Source of the DNA: Butyrivibrio sp. | GTDB lineage: Bacteria > Bacillota > Clostridia > Lachnospirales > Lachnospiraceae | Reading direction: 5' to 3' | Assembly (NCBI GenBank): GCA_015056495.1 | Contig: SVGC01000017.1 | Coordinates: 20,858-84,857, forward strand | DNA length: 64,000 nt | Part shown: piece after piece, positions 52,669 to 62,283 of the stretch | Layout of the letters: every line of letters starts with the position of its first letter | How positions within the stretch are numbered: the stretch's first letter is position 1 | Position numbers and translations under genes: made by a program | The notes under the pieces: generated by a model | Databases searched by the model: none | Told to the model about the DNA's origin: nothing | What the model saw: only the letters and a program-made list of their open reading frames with translations

Positions 52669-53856
52669 ATGATACCACCTGTTTTATATTTAAATAAGGA
52701 GGATTGCTGTGCTTGTGGCGCTTGTTTAAATATTTGTCCCAAGCAGGCAATTTCCATGGAGGAAGATGAGTTAGGATTTTTATATCCACAAATTAATAAG
52801 TCACTTTGCATAGGATGTGGTGCATGTAAGAGAGTATGTGCTTTTCAGAATACAGATGTTGAAAATGAGCCAATTAAATGTTTTGCGGCAATTAGTCGTA
52901 ACGCTGAGCAGTCAAAATGTTCAGCCTCAGGAGGAGTATTTGCTGCTTTGGCGACAAAGATAATAAAAGAGGGTGGCATTGTCTTTGGAGCTGCTTTTGA
53001 TGAGGGTTGGAATCTTCGACATACTTCAGTTGATTGTATTGATCAGCTGAAAGTTCTACAAGGATCTAAGTATGTACAAAGTAATACTTTGAATACATTT
53101 TCTGAAGTGGAAGATGAACTGAATAAAGGAAGAATGGTTCTTTATTCAGGTACACCATGCCAAATTGCAGGATTATTTGGATATTTGGGCAGGGACTATA
53201 ACAATTTATTGACTATAGATATCGTATGCCATGGAGTTCCAAATAATAGAATGCTAAAAGAGTATATATATCTTTTGGAAAAAAAATTTAGAGGAAAATT
53301 ATCCGCATTTACTTTCCGTGATAAGGCAATTGGGTGGGGAATTAACGGTAGTGCTGTAATAAATGGCAAAAAGATAAAACTATGGCAAAGTGCTTCATCA
53401 TATATTTATTATTTTACAAAGGCGAGTATTTATCGAGAAAATTGCTATAAATGTAAATATGCTGGGAAACATAGACCAGCAGATTTAACTATAGGTGATT
53501 TTTGGGGAATAGAGAAGCAGCATCCAGAGTATTTAGATAAGAATAATTGGAATTTTCCGGTAGGAATTTCTTTGCTAATTGGTAATACAATCAAAGGAAT
53601 ACAGTATATTAATGATATTTCTGATTATATAGATTTGAAAGAATCTACTTTTCATTCTGTTTCAGTGGGTAATGCGCAATTGCAGCAGCCATGTAAAAGA
53701 GACACAAGAGATGAGATTGTCCAGTTTTATAAAGAGTATGGTTTTGAAGCTTTAGATAATAGATTTAAGAAAAAAATTGGAATTAGAAAATATAGTAGTA
53801 TACTTAAAGCTTTTTTACCAAATAAAGTGAAGATACTATTGAAGCAGTTTATATGA
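52669..53856 (+). CDS. Ferredoxin / FrhB-like flavoprotein (F420 hydrogenase beta family), copy 1
   Basis: 395-residue iron-sulphur flavoprotein. N-terminal two-cluster ferredoxin motifs CCACGACLNICPK and CIGCGACKRVC, then FrhB N- and C-terminal domains (CSASGGVFAAL, VLQGSKYVQS, YSGTPCQIAGL, DIVCHGVPNN, CYKCKYAGKHRPADLTIGDFW). In polysaccharide clusters these are neighbours of pyruvyl transferases and their role is unknown. F420 is not expected in Lachnospiraceae, so FAD/FMN and ferredoxin are likely electron carriers (inference). Confidence 0.88.
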   Translation: MIPPVLYLNKEDCCACGACLNICPKQAISMEEDELGFLYPQINKSLCIGCGACKRVCAFQNTDVENEPIKCFAAISRNAEQSKCSASGGVFAALATKIIKEGGIVFGAAFDEGWNLRHTSVDCIDQLKVLQGSKYVQSNTLNTFSEVEDELNKGRMVLYSGTPCQIAGLFGYLGRDYNNLLTIDIVCHGVPNNRMLKEYIYLLEKKFRGKLSAFTFRDKAIGWGINGSAVINGKKIKLWQSASSYIYYFTKASIYRENCYKCKYAGKHRPADLTIGDFWGIEKQHPEYLDKNNWNFPVGISLLIGNTIKGIQYINDISDYIDLKESTFHSVSVGNAQLQQPCKRDTRDEIVQFYKEYGFEALDNRFKKKIGIRKYSSILKAFLPNKVKILLKQFI

Positions 53857-53936
53857 ACAACTAGTGGTGTACAAAAAATACTAATTTTACTATGAGGTTA
53901 ATATATAATTTTTGAGAAAATTGGGAGAATGGGAAA

Positions 53937-55025
53937 ATGAGAATTTTAATTGATTTAACATCTCTTTCGTATCATTTATCTGGTATCGAACGATACGCAT
54001 TATGCGTTACTGAAGAGATGCTTAAGTGCGATTTGAAAAATGAATATATTCTTCTTTTCAGAAATGAAGAATATAAGGACTTGCAGTCACTAATTCATAG
54101 TAGAAAGAATATTGAGACTGTAATTCTTCATGGTGAGCATAAATTATTCTTTTTCCAAATGGTTATTCCATTGGCTTTGTATAAATATAAAGCAGATAGG
54201 TATTTGTTTTTTGCGTTTCCTTGTCCGATTCTTTTTTATAATAAAAATATTTATAATACCATTCATGACATGGGAAGATGGGATTTCCCAGGTAAGAATA
54301 AAATTTCTTTGTTCTATTTTAAAACAACAGAGAGTATTGCATTAAGAAAGTCAAAAAAAGTATTTACTGTATCTGAATTTTCTAAGGAAAGAATACATTT
54401 TAATGTCAATACACCATATGAGGACATCATAGTTACATATAATGGTATCACAAAAAACATATCTGAAAGTAAAGTTGATTTTGAAGATATAAAAGATAAA
54501 TATTTTTTGCCTAGTAGGTACATTATGTTTTTATCAACATTGCAACCGAGAAAAAATTTAAAATTATTGTTGGAGGCATTTTCAGAAATTAAAGACTATG
54601 TTGATTATGATTTAGTGCTTATTGGAAGAAAAGGCTGGGAGGTAGATGAACTAATTTCTAAATATAGTGTAGAGAATCGGGTTATTATAACTGGATTTGT
54701 AGAAGATAAGGATGTAGCTGCTATATATAAAAAAGCTTTATGTTTTGTTTTCCCTACATTATACGAAGGATTTGGAATACCACCAGTAGAAGCTCTCGCT
54801 AATGGAACACCGGTTATTTCTTCTGATTCTTCATGTATGAAGGAAATACTGCGTGATCAAGCTATCTATTTTGAAAATAATAATAAGGATGAATTGAAAG
54901 AATTATTGATGAAAGTATCTAGTTTATCAGCAAAAATGCCACATGAATTGGATTCATTCATGTTAGAAAATTATGATTATAAGAAATCTGCACAAATAAT
55001 ATTAGATACAATTAGTATAGATTAA
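53937..55025 (+). CDS. Glycosyltransferase family 4
   Basis: 362-residue GT-B glycosyltransferase. N-terminal LIDLTSLSYHLSGIERYA acceptor domain; donor-binding FLSTLQPRKNLKLLLEAF, ITGFVEDKDVAAIYKKA, PTLYEGFGIPPVEALANGTPVISSD (EX7E motif). Adds a sugar to the repeat unit at the cytoplasmic face. Confidence 0.92.
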   Translation: MRILIDLTSLSYHLSGIERYALCVTEEMLKCDLKNEYILLFRNEEYKDLQSLIHSRKNIETVILHGEHKLFFFQMVIPLALYKYKADRYLFFAFPCPILFYNKNIYNTIHDMGRWDFPGKNKISLFYFKTTESIALRKSKKVFTVSEFSKERIHFNVNTPYEDIIVTYNGITKNISESKVDFEDIKDKYFLPSRYIMFLSTLQPRKNLKLLLEAFSEIKDYVDYDLVLIGRKGWEVDELISKYSVENRVIITGFVEDKDVAAIYKKALCFVFPTLYEGFGIPPVEALANGTPVISSDSSCMKEILRDQAIYFENNNKDELKELLMKVSSLSAKMPHELDSFMLENYDYKKSAQIILDTISID

Positions 55026-55036
55026 GGATAATTATT

Positions 55037-56164
55037 ATGGAAAAAACCAAAATATTTGCAGCATATTTACCTCAATATCATGAGACAGAAGATAATAGTA
55101 AATTTTGGGGAGAAGGATTTACTGATTGGGTTGGAGTTAAAAAGGCACAAGCAATGTTCGAAGGTCATTATCAACCACGAGTACCATTAGGTTCGAATTA
55201 CTATAATCTTCTTGATGTAGATGTAATCAGAAGACAGGCTAAACTTGCTAAAGATTATGGCATAGATGGGTTTAATATTTATCATTATTGGTTTAAAGAT
55301 GGAAAGCAGGAACTAGAAAAACCTGCCGAGATGTTATTAGAAGATAAGTCGATAGATATTAGCTTTTTCTTTACTTGGGATAATGGCGCATGGAAAAGAA
55401 CATGGGGAAATGTTAGAGGAAATGATTGGGCACCTGCTTTTGATAGAAAAGAGAATATAGATAAAGGAGAAGCTATTCTTGTTCCGTTTGACTATGGAGA
55501 TGAGGATCAGTGGACTTACCATTTTAATTACCTTTTACAGTTTTTTAATGATGAAAGATATTTAAAATTGGATAATAAACCTGTTTTTATGTTTATTGGA
55601 ACTAATGACTTAGATACACTTAAAGCGATGGCTGGTTGCTGGGATAGATTAGCTAAAGAAAATGGCTTTTCAGGAATGTATTTTTCAACAAAGAAGAAGA
55701 ATTTCTTTAATAAAAAGATATTTGATTCTGTATTTAATTACGAACCAGAAACTTCTGCATGGGGAAAAAGGCGTGGAATAGAAAAAAGATTATCCTCTGT
55801 CTTTAAAATAAAAACAAAAAGAGATGAACCAGTAAAATACCAGTATCCTTATGATAAAGTATGGAACAGAATTATAAGAAATGCTCAGCGAAATATTGAT
55901 AATGACATTATAGGATCTTTTGTTCGATATGATGATACTCCACGTAGGGGAAAAGAAGCCATGATAGTTGTGGGTGAAACTTCAGAGAAATTTCAAAAAT
56001 ATTTTGGAATTCTATATAGGTTGTGTTGTAAACATAATAAACCAATTCTTCTTTTGACAGCATGGAATGAATGGGGAGAAGGCGCATACTTGGAGCCAGA
56101 TGAGAAAGATAAATATGCATACCTTGAAGCAATAAAAAATGTACATAATGGTGAATACAATTGA
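55037..56164 (+). CDS. WbsX-like / GH99-like protein
   Basis: 375-residue cytoplasmic protein with the WbsX (glycosyltransferase WbsX / GH99-like) domain: IFAAYLPQYHETEDNSKFWGEGFTDW, DYGIDGFNIYHYWF, TAWNEWGEGAYLEPD. Related to endo-alpha-mannosidase folds, found in many O-antigen clusters; function in biosynthesis (transferase or hydrolase) is unsettled. Ends inside the TTG start of the next gene. Confidence 0.88.
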   Translation: MEKTKIFAAYLPQYHETEDNSKFWGEGFTDWVGVKKAQAMFEGHYQPRVPLGSNYYNLLDVDVIRRQAKLAKDYGIDGFNIYHYWFKDGKQELEKPAEMLLEDKSIDISFFFTWDNGAWKRTWGNVRGNDWAPAFDRKENIDKGEAILVPFDYGDEDQWTYHFNYLLQFFNDERYLKLDNKPVFMFIGTNDLDTLKAMAGCWDRLAKENGFSGMYFSTKKKNFFNKKIFDSVFNYEPETSAWGKRRGIEKRLSSVFKIKTKRDEPVKYQYPYDKVWNRIIRNAQRNIDNDIIGSFVRYDDTPRRGKEAMIVVGETSEKFQKYFGILYRLCCKHNKPILLLTAWNEWGEGAYLEPDEKDKYAYLEAIKNVHNGEYN

Positions 56165-57267
56165 TTAATGACATAAAAAACTGTAGTGGATGTGGATTAT
56201 GTTATGCTACTTGTCCTTTAAATGCTATTAAAAAAGTTGAAAGAGAAAGAGGAACAGTATACTTTCAGGCAGATGATAATTGTGTTAAATGTGGTAAGTG
56301 TGTAAAACTATGTCCATCTTTAAAAGATTTTTCGAATGATGATCAGAAGACCTTTCTTAGTGCTTCTGTAAAGAATGAAGATGTCTTTAGTAAGTCATCT
56401 TCTGGTGGTGCTGCATATGAGATAGCAAAAAAAATAATATCAATTGGTGGTGTAGTATATGGTGCGGCATGGGATATTAAATCTCAAAGTGTGAAACATA
56501 TAAAGATATCGACTATCAATGATATTTGTTTGATTCAGGGTAGTAAGTATGTACAAAGTGAGATAGATAAAAATACTTATGAAGATATTGTATCAAACCT
56601 ACAGAAAACAATAGTGTTATTTATAGGATGCCCATGTCAAGTAGCTGCTTTACGTTCATTAAGTAATGATCACCCTAATTTATATACAGTAGATATTGTG
56701 TGCCATGGAGTAAGTAGCCCTAAACTTCTGAAGGAGCAGCTAAATATGGTTGTTAAAGACCCAATAAATAGTATTTCTTTTAGAGATGGACTTAAATTTA
56801 GATTGCGTGTGGAAACTGCGAATGCTGTTTATGAGAAAAGGGCAGGGCAAATTCCATACTATTCATTATATTTAAACTTCGCTTCGCTTCGTGAGACTTG
56901 TTATTCTTGTAAATATGCTAACAGAAAGAGAGTGGGAGATATAACTGTCGGAGATTACATCGAAGATGGTAGAGGGAATTCTTTAATTATATCTAATACA
57001 ATTAAAGGAAGAAGCATTGTGGAGGATATAAAAAAAGAAATAGATTACGTTGAAAGAGATATTGATTTATTAAAAGTAAATCATTCATTTAATCAGCCAA
57101 CTGAAAAACCGAAGCAAACTGATAAGTTTACTAAGTTTTATGCAAAATATGGTTTAAAAAGAGCTTATGAAATGTCTTTTACTAAACTTGTTATTAAAAG
57201 AAAAATACAGGTATTAGTAGGAGATGACTTAATAAAAACAATAAAAGGCCTGGTAAGGTGTAGGTGA
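56161..57267 (+). CDS. Ferredoxin / FrhB-like flavoprotein, copy 2
   Basis: 368-residue second FrhB-type protein: CSGCGLCYATCPLN and CVKCGKCVKLCPS clusters, then SSSGGAAYEIAKKI, LIQGSKYVQSEID, FIGCPCQVAALRSL, DIVCHGVSSPK, CYSCKYANRKRVGDITVGDY. It starts with TTG overlapping the WbsX gene stop by 4 bp. Sequence differs from copy 1, so it is not a recent duplication. Confidence 0.87.
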   Translation: MINDIKNCSGCGLCYATCPLNAIKKVERERGTVYFQADDNCVKCGKCVKLCPSLKDFSNDDQKTFLSASVKNEDVFSKSSSGGAAYEIAKKIISIGGVVYGAAWDIKSQSVKHIKISTINDICLIQGSKYVQSEIDKNTYEDIVSNLQKTIVLFIGCPCQVAALRSLSNDHPNLYTVDIVCHGVSSPKLLKEQLNMVVKDPINSISFRDGLKFRLRVETANAVYEKRAGQIPYYSLYLNFASLRETCYSCKYANRKRVGDITVGDYIEDGRGNSLIISNTIKGRSIVEDIKKEIDYVERDIDLLKVNHSFNQPTEKPKQTDKFTKFYAKYGLKRAYEMSFTKLVIKRKIQVLVGDDLIKTIKGLVRCR

Positions 57268-57289
57268 CTGATGTTAGGAGGTGCAGTGT

Positions 57290-58423
57290 ATGAAAATATT
57301 TCTTCCATATCATTTAGGTTGTGGGAATAGAGGATGTGAAGGAATATGCAGAGGAATTTCTAAGATATTCAACGCTAATCCATCAGATTTAGTTTTATAT
57401 AATATGACTCAATCAGAATTTTATGACGATAAGAAGCTAGGTATTGATGAAATTGGAGAATTAAAATATAGAGGAAGCTTTATTTTTGAAAGTGGTCGTG
57501 TGATTGTTAAAGCACTTAGAAAAATAGGGTTTACTTGGCCTTATTTGGAATATATGTCTGAGCATTATTTAGCTGGTGCGAAGGCAGGTGATTATTTTTT
57601 GATGACAGGCGGAGATATTTATTGCTATGAAAATGGATATGTTCTTCCTAATTTGTTGGCAAAAAAAGCAAAGAAGAAGGGGTTAAAATCTATAATTTAT
57701 TGTGCTTCTTTTGAAGAAAAGTATCTATCTCCATCTGTCATTAAAGGATTATCCAATTATGATGTTATTCTTACTAGGGAGAGTATTTCAGCTGCAGCCT
57801 TACAAAAGCTTGGGATTCAAAATACTATAATTCCAGATCCAGCATTTACATTGGAGCCAACACCAGTAGAATTACCAGAATTCTTTAATAAAAGGCCGAT
57901 TGTTGGATTGAACTTTAGTCCTTATACTAACTCTTCGGATTTGTTTGAGGAAAATATTGTAAAACTATGTGAATATTGTGACGAAATTGATATGGATGTA
58001 TGTTTGATTCCACATGTTTTTTGGAAAGGTCAAGATGATAGAGATGCAATGAATGTTATTCTTTCTAAATTAGGAAAAAATGTACATTTTTTGGATAGTA
58101 CTAAGTATAGCTATTTACAGATTCGTTATATAATTTCGAAATGTAAATATTTTATAGGTGGACGTACTCATTCTGTTATTTCCGCATATAGTACAAAAGT
58201 GCCATGCCTTGCTTTGGGCTATTCAGTTAAGGCTAAGGGCATAGCTAAAGATATTGGAATGCCAGATTATACTGTTTTAGATAGTAAGAATTTTAAAAGT
58301 AAAAATGATTTGATAGATGCTTTCAGAAAGTTGATAGAAAATGAGCAAGAAATAAAAAAGGCTTACGAAAATTTAAATACTTATGTTAAAAGATGCTATG
58401 AAGCAAAACGAATTGTAGAATGA
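57290..58423 (+). CDS. Polysaccharide pyruvyl transferase family protein, copy 2
   Basis: 377-residue WcaK-type protein: KIFLPYHLGCGNRGCEGICRG, LMTGGDIYCYENG, IYCASFEEKYLS, IGGRTHSVISAYSTKVPCLALGYSVKAKGI. It follows FrhB copy 2, giving the mirror order PvT-FrhB ... FrhB-PvT across the operon. RBS AGGAGG, ATG 57290 (GTG 57281 alternative). Confidence 0.87.
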   Translation: MKIFLPYHLGCGNRGCEGICRGISKIFNANPSDLVLYNMTQSEFYDDKKLGIDEIGELKYRGSFIFESGRVIVKALRKIGFTWPYLEYMSEHYLAGAKAGDYFLMTGGDIYCYENGYVLPNLLAKKAKKKGLKSIIYCASFEEKYLSPSVIKGLSNYDVILTRESISAAALQKLGIQNTIIPDPAFTLEPTPVELPEFFNKRPIVGLNFSPYTNSSDLFEENIVKLCEYCDEIDMDVCLIPHVFWKGQDDRDAMNVILSKLGKNVHFLDSTKYSYLQIRYIISKCKYFIGGRTHSVISAYSTKVPCLALGYSVKAKGIAKDIGMPDYTVLDSKNFKSKNDLIDAFRKLIENEQEIKKAYENLNTYVKRCYEAKRIVE

Positions 58424-58458
58424 AATGCTATCGGATTTGATATGGAAGGAAAAAGAAA

Positions 58459-59880
58459 ATGGGTAATATAGAGAAAAGTAAATATCATCAACTCATATCA
58501 AATACACTTTTATTTGCGTTGGGCAATTTTGGATCGAAATTTCTCGTTTTTTTGTTGGTGCCTTTATATACGCATGCATTGTCTACAGAAGAATATGGTA
58601 TAAGCGAGCTAGTTATAACAGGCATTAACTTGATTATTCCTTTCGTATCAGTGTCAATTCAAGATGCAACATTAAGATTTGTTTTAGATCCTAATAATGA
58701 TAATAGAGTAATACTAAAAAATACAATTTTTATGTTGGCGATCGGCTCGGTGGGCTCATGTTTGCTTTATCCATTTTTTCATTTATATAAAGCAATAGCA
58801 GATTGGTCTATATATTTTGTTATCATCACAATTGTTTATATGATAAGAAATGCACTGTCAGTTTATGTAAAAGCAATTGGAAAATCAAAGCTTTTTGCTA
58901 TAGATTCAATATTGTATACTGGGATACTTATGGTTACAAATATAGTTCTACTTGTTTTTTTTGAATGGGGATTAAAGGGTTATTTTTTGGCTACTATTAT
59001 ATCTACCATAATTTCTATTGGTATTCTTTGTATTTTTGGTAGTGTTGTCAGAGAATGTATAGAAGGTAAAGTGGATTTTGATATTTTAAAGGAAATGTTA
59101 ATATTTTCTTTGCCTATGGTATTAAATAATGTATCTTGGTGGATTATTCATTCTTCTGATAAGGTGATGGTTCAATATTTTATGTCAACAGGTGATTCTG
59201 GCATATATTCTGTTTCAGCTAAAATGCCATCGATTATTTCGACCATTACCAACATTTTTAATCAAGCTTGGGTAATATCATCTGTTTCTGAGTATGATAC
59301 TTCTCGTGATACAAATTTTTTTACCAATATTTTTAATGCATTCAATAGTGTGATAGTAATTTTTGCAGCTTTGATAGTTTCTATTATTAAACCACTTATG
59401 CAGGTTTATGTTGGAAATAGTTTTGCCAGTTGCTGGCAGTATGTACCATTATTACTTCTTGGAAGTATTTTTCAAGCATATGCTACTTTTTTTGGGGCAA
59501 TATATACGTCGGCTAAAAAAAATGTAAGTGTTATGGTTACCACCTTTATAGCTGCAATAGTTAATATAATTTTAAATGCTATTTTTATACCTCTAATAGG
59601 TATAAATGGAGCTGCTATAGCCACTGCTGTTGCATATTTTGTAGTGTTTATTTTTAGGATGATTGATTCTCAAAAGTATATTAAGTTTAAGATAGATTTT
59701 TATCATGTTGTTTTTTCAATGATACTCTTGACTGTTCAGTCTGTAATAGTAACCTTTGATTGGAATCAGTATTTTGTTTCTGTAATATGTTTATTGGGTT
59801 TAGTATTATTAAATAGGTTAGTATTAGCAGATATTATTAAGAAAACAATAATTAAAAGAGTTTTGCGATATTCGCTATAA
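58459..59880 (+). CDS. Wzx-type polysaccharide flippase
   Basis: 473-residue polytopic protein with about 12-14 TM helices, MATE/Wzx superfamily (YHQLISNTLLFALGNFGSKFLVFLLVPLYTHALSTEEYG). Exports the lipid-linked repeat unit across the membrane. Next to the polymerase gene, so a Wzx/Wzy pathway. Confidence 0.93.
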   Translation: MGNIEKSKYHQLISNTLLFALGNFGSKFLVFLLVPLYTHALSTEEYGISELVITGINLIIPFVSVSIQDATLRFVLDPNNDNRVILKNTIFMLAIGSVGSCLLYPFFHLYKAIADWSIYFVIITIVYMIRNALSVYVKAIGKSKLFAIDSILYTGILMVTNIVLLVFFEWGLKGYFLATIISTIISIGILCIFGSVVRECIEGKVDFDILKEMLIFSLPMVLNNVSWWIIHSSDKVMVQYFMSTGDSGIYSVSAKMPSIISTITNIFNQAWVISSVSEYDTSRDTNFFTNIFNAFNSVIVIFAALIVSIIKPLMQVYVGNSFASCWQYVPLLLLGSIFQAYATFFGAIYTSAKKNVSVMVTTFIAAIVNIILNAIFIPLIGINGAAIATAVAYFVVFIFRMIDSQKYIKFKIDFYHVVFSMILLTVQSVIVTFDWNQYFVSVICLLGLVLLNRLVLADIIKKTIIKRVLRYSL

Positions 59881-59918
59881 ATAATGATTTACAGATTTTA
59901 AGTATGAAAGGAAGCAAT

Positions 59919-61235
59919 ATGCAGTTTGGTTATTTAGTATTTTACGCAATTGCCTCATGTTTAATAACAGTTTGTGTATATATAAAAAAATATAATCCTA
60001 TATACTGTGCACTGTGGACTGAGTTTGCAGTATCTTCTGTATTTTGTGTAATTGTCAAAATGTATCAAGTAGAATTGCTAGGTGAGGGTAAAATGCAGGG
60101 TGTATGGTACGATTTAAGTGATACTACACTCAAAGCATATATTTTATTGATAATATGCAATTTTATAGCTTTTGAACCATTAAGATTGTTTGATATTGGA
60201 AATCGCTTTGATTATTTTGGAAAAAGTCGTAAAATGAGAAACTTTTTTAAGACTTTTTCTCTTATATACTTAATTTTAGCTTTGTTTTTTATTGTTACGT
60301 CTATAGGAACAATTTCAGCAGCAATGCATAATACAGATTATGGATCATTGAGGAATAGTTTGGCTAACGCTGAAAATGAACAGTCAGCCCAGGTTGCTGG
60401 TAATTTTGTAGCTAATATTTGTTTCAAAATATGTTATCAATTTAAGGGGATTAGTATTTTTGTTGCTTTTGGATCTTTTAAAGAAAAATGTAATAGAATT
60501 TTATCTGTACCATTATTGCTGGTAACTTTTTTTGTTGTATATATCTCAAACGCTGTTTTAGCAGGGAGAGGTAGCTTTTTAATTTTTACATTTACTTGTT
60601 TTTTAATAGCTTTGTGTTTTTTTAAGTATCTTTCTAAAGAAACAAGAAGAAGAGTTGTAATTGGTGGAATAGTGGTATTAAGTTTTGTAATGTCATATTT
60701 TTTTGCAGTAACAATTTCTAGAGTTGTAGTTGCTGGTCGAGGTTCTATAAGTTATCAATTGATTGGAAATGCAGCATTTTATATAGGACATGGGCCTATT
60801 GAATTTAGTAAGATAACTGGTTCTATAAGTGATTTTGGATATGGTAGAGTTATTATTTCTAGGATCATTAGTCATTATTTGGGGACTGGATACAGTTGGC
60901 CAACTGTAGCTGCAGAGATTGGATATCCTGATATAGGAGCTGTTTATAATACTTATCTAGGATACCTTTATACAGATTTTGGATCAATTGGTTGTATTAT
61001 ATATACTTCAGCTTGGGCATGCTTATTACATAGAGTATTAAAAAGAAGGCCATTGAATATCAGTACGCTGTTCTTATTTGCATATTATCTGCATTATTAT
61101 GTTACAGGGAATTTTGTTGTTGGTCGTGCGGAATATATTCGAGTTTTGACTACTATTGTAATATTTTTAATAATTCGAGTCATAGAAAAGTCTCCTGAAG
61201 TAAGAAGATTTTTTACATCTAATATTACTGTATGA
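59919..61235 (+). CDS. O-antigen polymerase-like (Wzy) membrane protein
   Basis: 438-residue protein with about 10-11 TM segments and a large loop (ISRVVVAGRGSISYQLIGNAAFYIGHGPIEFSKIT), typical of Wzy polymerases, which are low in sequence identity. ATG 59919 lies 5-6 nt after AAAGGAAG (59904 alternative). The function is inferred from topology and neighbouring flippase. Confidence 0.85.
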   Translation: MQFGYLVFYAIASCLITVCVYIKKYNPIYCALWTEFAVSSVFCVIVKMYQVELLGEGKMQGVWYDLSDTTLKAYILLIICNFIAFEPLRLFDIGNRFDYFGKSRKMRNFFKTFSLIYLILALFFIVTSIGTISAAMHNTDYGSLRNSLANAENEQSAQVAGNFVANICFKICYQFKGISIFVAFGSFKEKCNRILSVPLLLVTFFVVYISNAVLAGRGSFLIFTFTCFLIALCFFKYLSKETRRRVVIGGIVVLSFVMSYFFAVTISRVVVAGRGSISYQLIGNAAFYIGHGPIEFSKITGSISDFGYGRVIISRIISHYLGTGYSWPTVAAEIGYPDIGAVYNTYLGYLYTDFGSIGCIIYTSAWACLLHRVLKRRPLNISTLFLFAYYLHYYVTGNFVVGRAEYIRVLTTIVIFLIIRVIEKSPEVRRFFTSNITV

Positions 61236-61303
61236 ATTTCATTAGACAAAAATAATTAATAGAATCATTGTGCTAAATATTTGAAAATAACAAAGGATAG
61301 GTA

Positions 61304-61927
61304 ATGTTTGGTATAAAGAAAAGTATTAAAAAAGTAGTAATGAAGCGTAAATGGAGAAAAAAGAATAAGCATAATTATACTATAGCAAATTCGCTTTTTA
61401 ATCCAGATCAAGTTATTGTTGGTAATAAGACGTATGGTGAATTAAATATAAATTTAGGAACGAACCCTAAAAGAACTGTTAGTATTGGAGCGTTCTGTTC
61501 CATCGCTCCTAGTGTGAATTTTATTATTAATCCTCATAATTATCGTTTTTTTTCAACTTGGGGATGGCAGATTTATGAATATCATGAGCGTAATTATGAA
61601 TGGGAAAAAAAGACTTCAATTGTAGTTGAAGATGATGTGTGGATTGGATACGGTGCGACTATATTAGGCGGTTCTGTTCTTCATCAAGGTTGTGTTGTTG
61701 GTGCAAACAGTGTTGTTAGTGGTGAAGTGCCTGCTTATTCTATTTATGCTGGTGGAAAAATAATAAAATATAGGTTTTCACAGGAGATATGTGATAAATT
61801 GAATCAAATTGATTATTCAAAAATAGATGGAACTGTCATTGATATGATTAAAGGATGGCATAAAGAAGAAATAACAGAAAAAAATATTGATAAATTATTA
61901 AAAATAGTGCCACTGAAGAATAGCTAA
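61304..61927 (+). CDS. CatB/LbH-type hexapeptide acyltransferase
   Basis: 207-residue left-handed beta-helix acetyltransferase: RTVSIGAFCSIAPSVNFIINPHNYRFFSTWGW, then VVEDDVWIGYGATILGGSVLHQGCVVGANSVV. Resembles sugar O-acetyltransferases / VatD family. Likely decorates a sugar in the repeat unit. Last intact gene of the operon; no clear terminator follows. Confidence 0.9.
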   Translation: MFGIKKSIKKVVMKRKWRKKNKHNYTIANSLFNPDQVIVGNKTYGELNINLGTNPKRTVSIGAFCSIAPSVNFIINPHNYRFFSTWGWQIYEYHERNYEWEKKTSIVVEDDVWIGYGATILGGSVLHQGCVVGANSVVSGEVPAYSIYAGGKIIKYRFSQEICDKLNQIDYSKIDGTVIDMIKGWHKEEITEKNIDKLLKIVPLKNS

Positions 61928-61986
61928 TTACATTCAGTATATATTGAAAAGTATAACAATGAATTTTGTATTAGTAACATAGATTT

Positions 61987-62283
61987 TTGCATACAAATTT
62001 GACTAGAAAGTTCTTGGAATTATTTTATGAAGTAGTTGAAGATAGAGAATGTCAAATAATTGCAACAACACATGATTCTAATTTGTTAGACCTGGAACTG
62101 TTAAGACAGGATGAGATATGGTTTGTTGAACGCCAAGAAGATCACAGTTCAAAAGTTTTTTCATTAAACAGATTTAAAGAAAGGTTTGATAAGAAAATAG
62201 ATAAAGAATATTTGCTTGGAAGATACGGAGCAATTCCGGTATTTGATGATAAATTTGGCTTGGAGGAAATCTATGAAGAATAA
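61987..62283 (+). pseudogene. C-terminal remnant of an AAA-type ATPase (AbiLi/RloA-like)
   Basis: 98 codons matching only the end of an SMC-like AAA_15/AAA_21 ATPase: TRKFLELFYEVVED, IIATTHDSNLLD (after-Walker-B H-loop) and LLGRYGAIPVF. No normal start; in-frame stop at 61975 just upstream. The Walker A and most of the protein (roughly 300 residues) are gone. It precedes an RloB-like fragment, the partner order of AbiL/Rlo phage-defence pairs. Confidence 0.7.

Noticed and set aside
52669..57267. FrhB-like proteins as evidence of F420 metabolism
   Set aside because: Only the domain family name implies F420; no F420 biosynthesis gene is in the window and the context is glycan synthesis.
62216..62272. 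Upstream extension of the RloB-like frame
   Set aside because: The frame is open from 62216, but the ribosome site GGAGGA and typical start favour ATG 62273.
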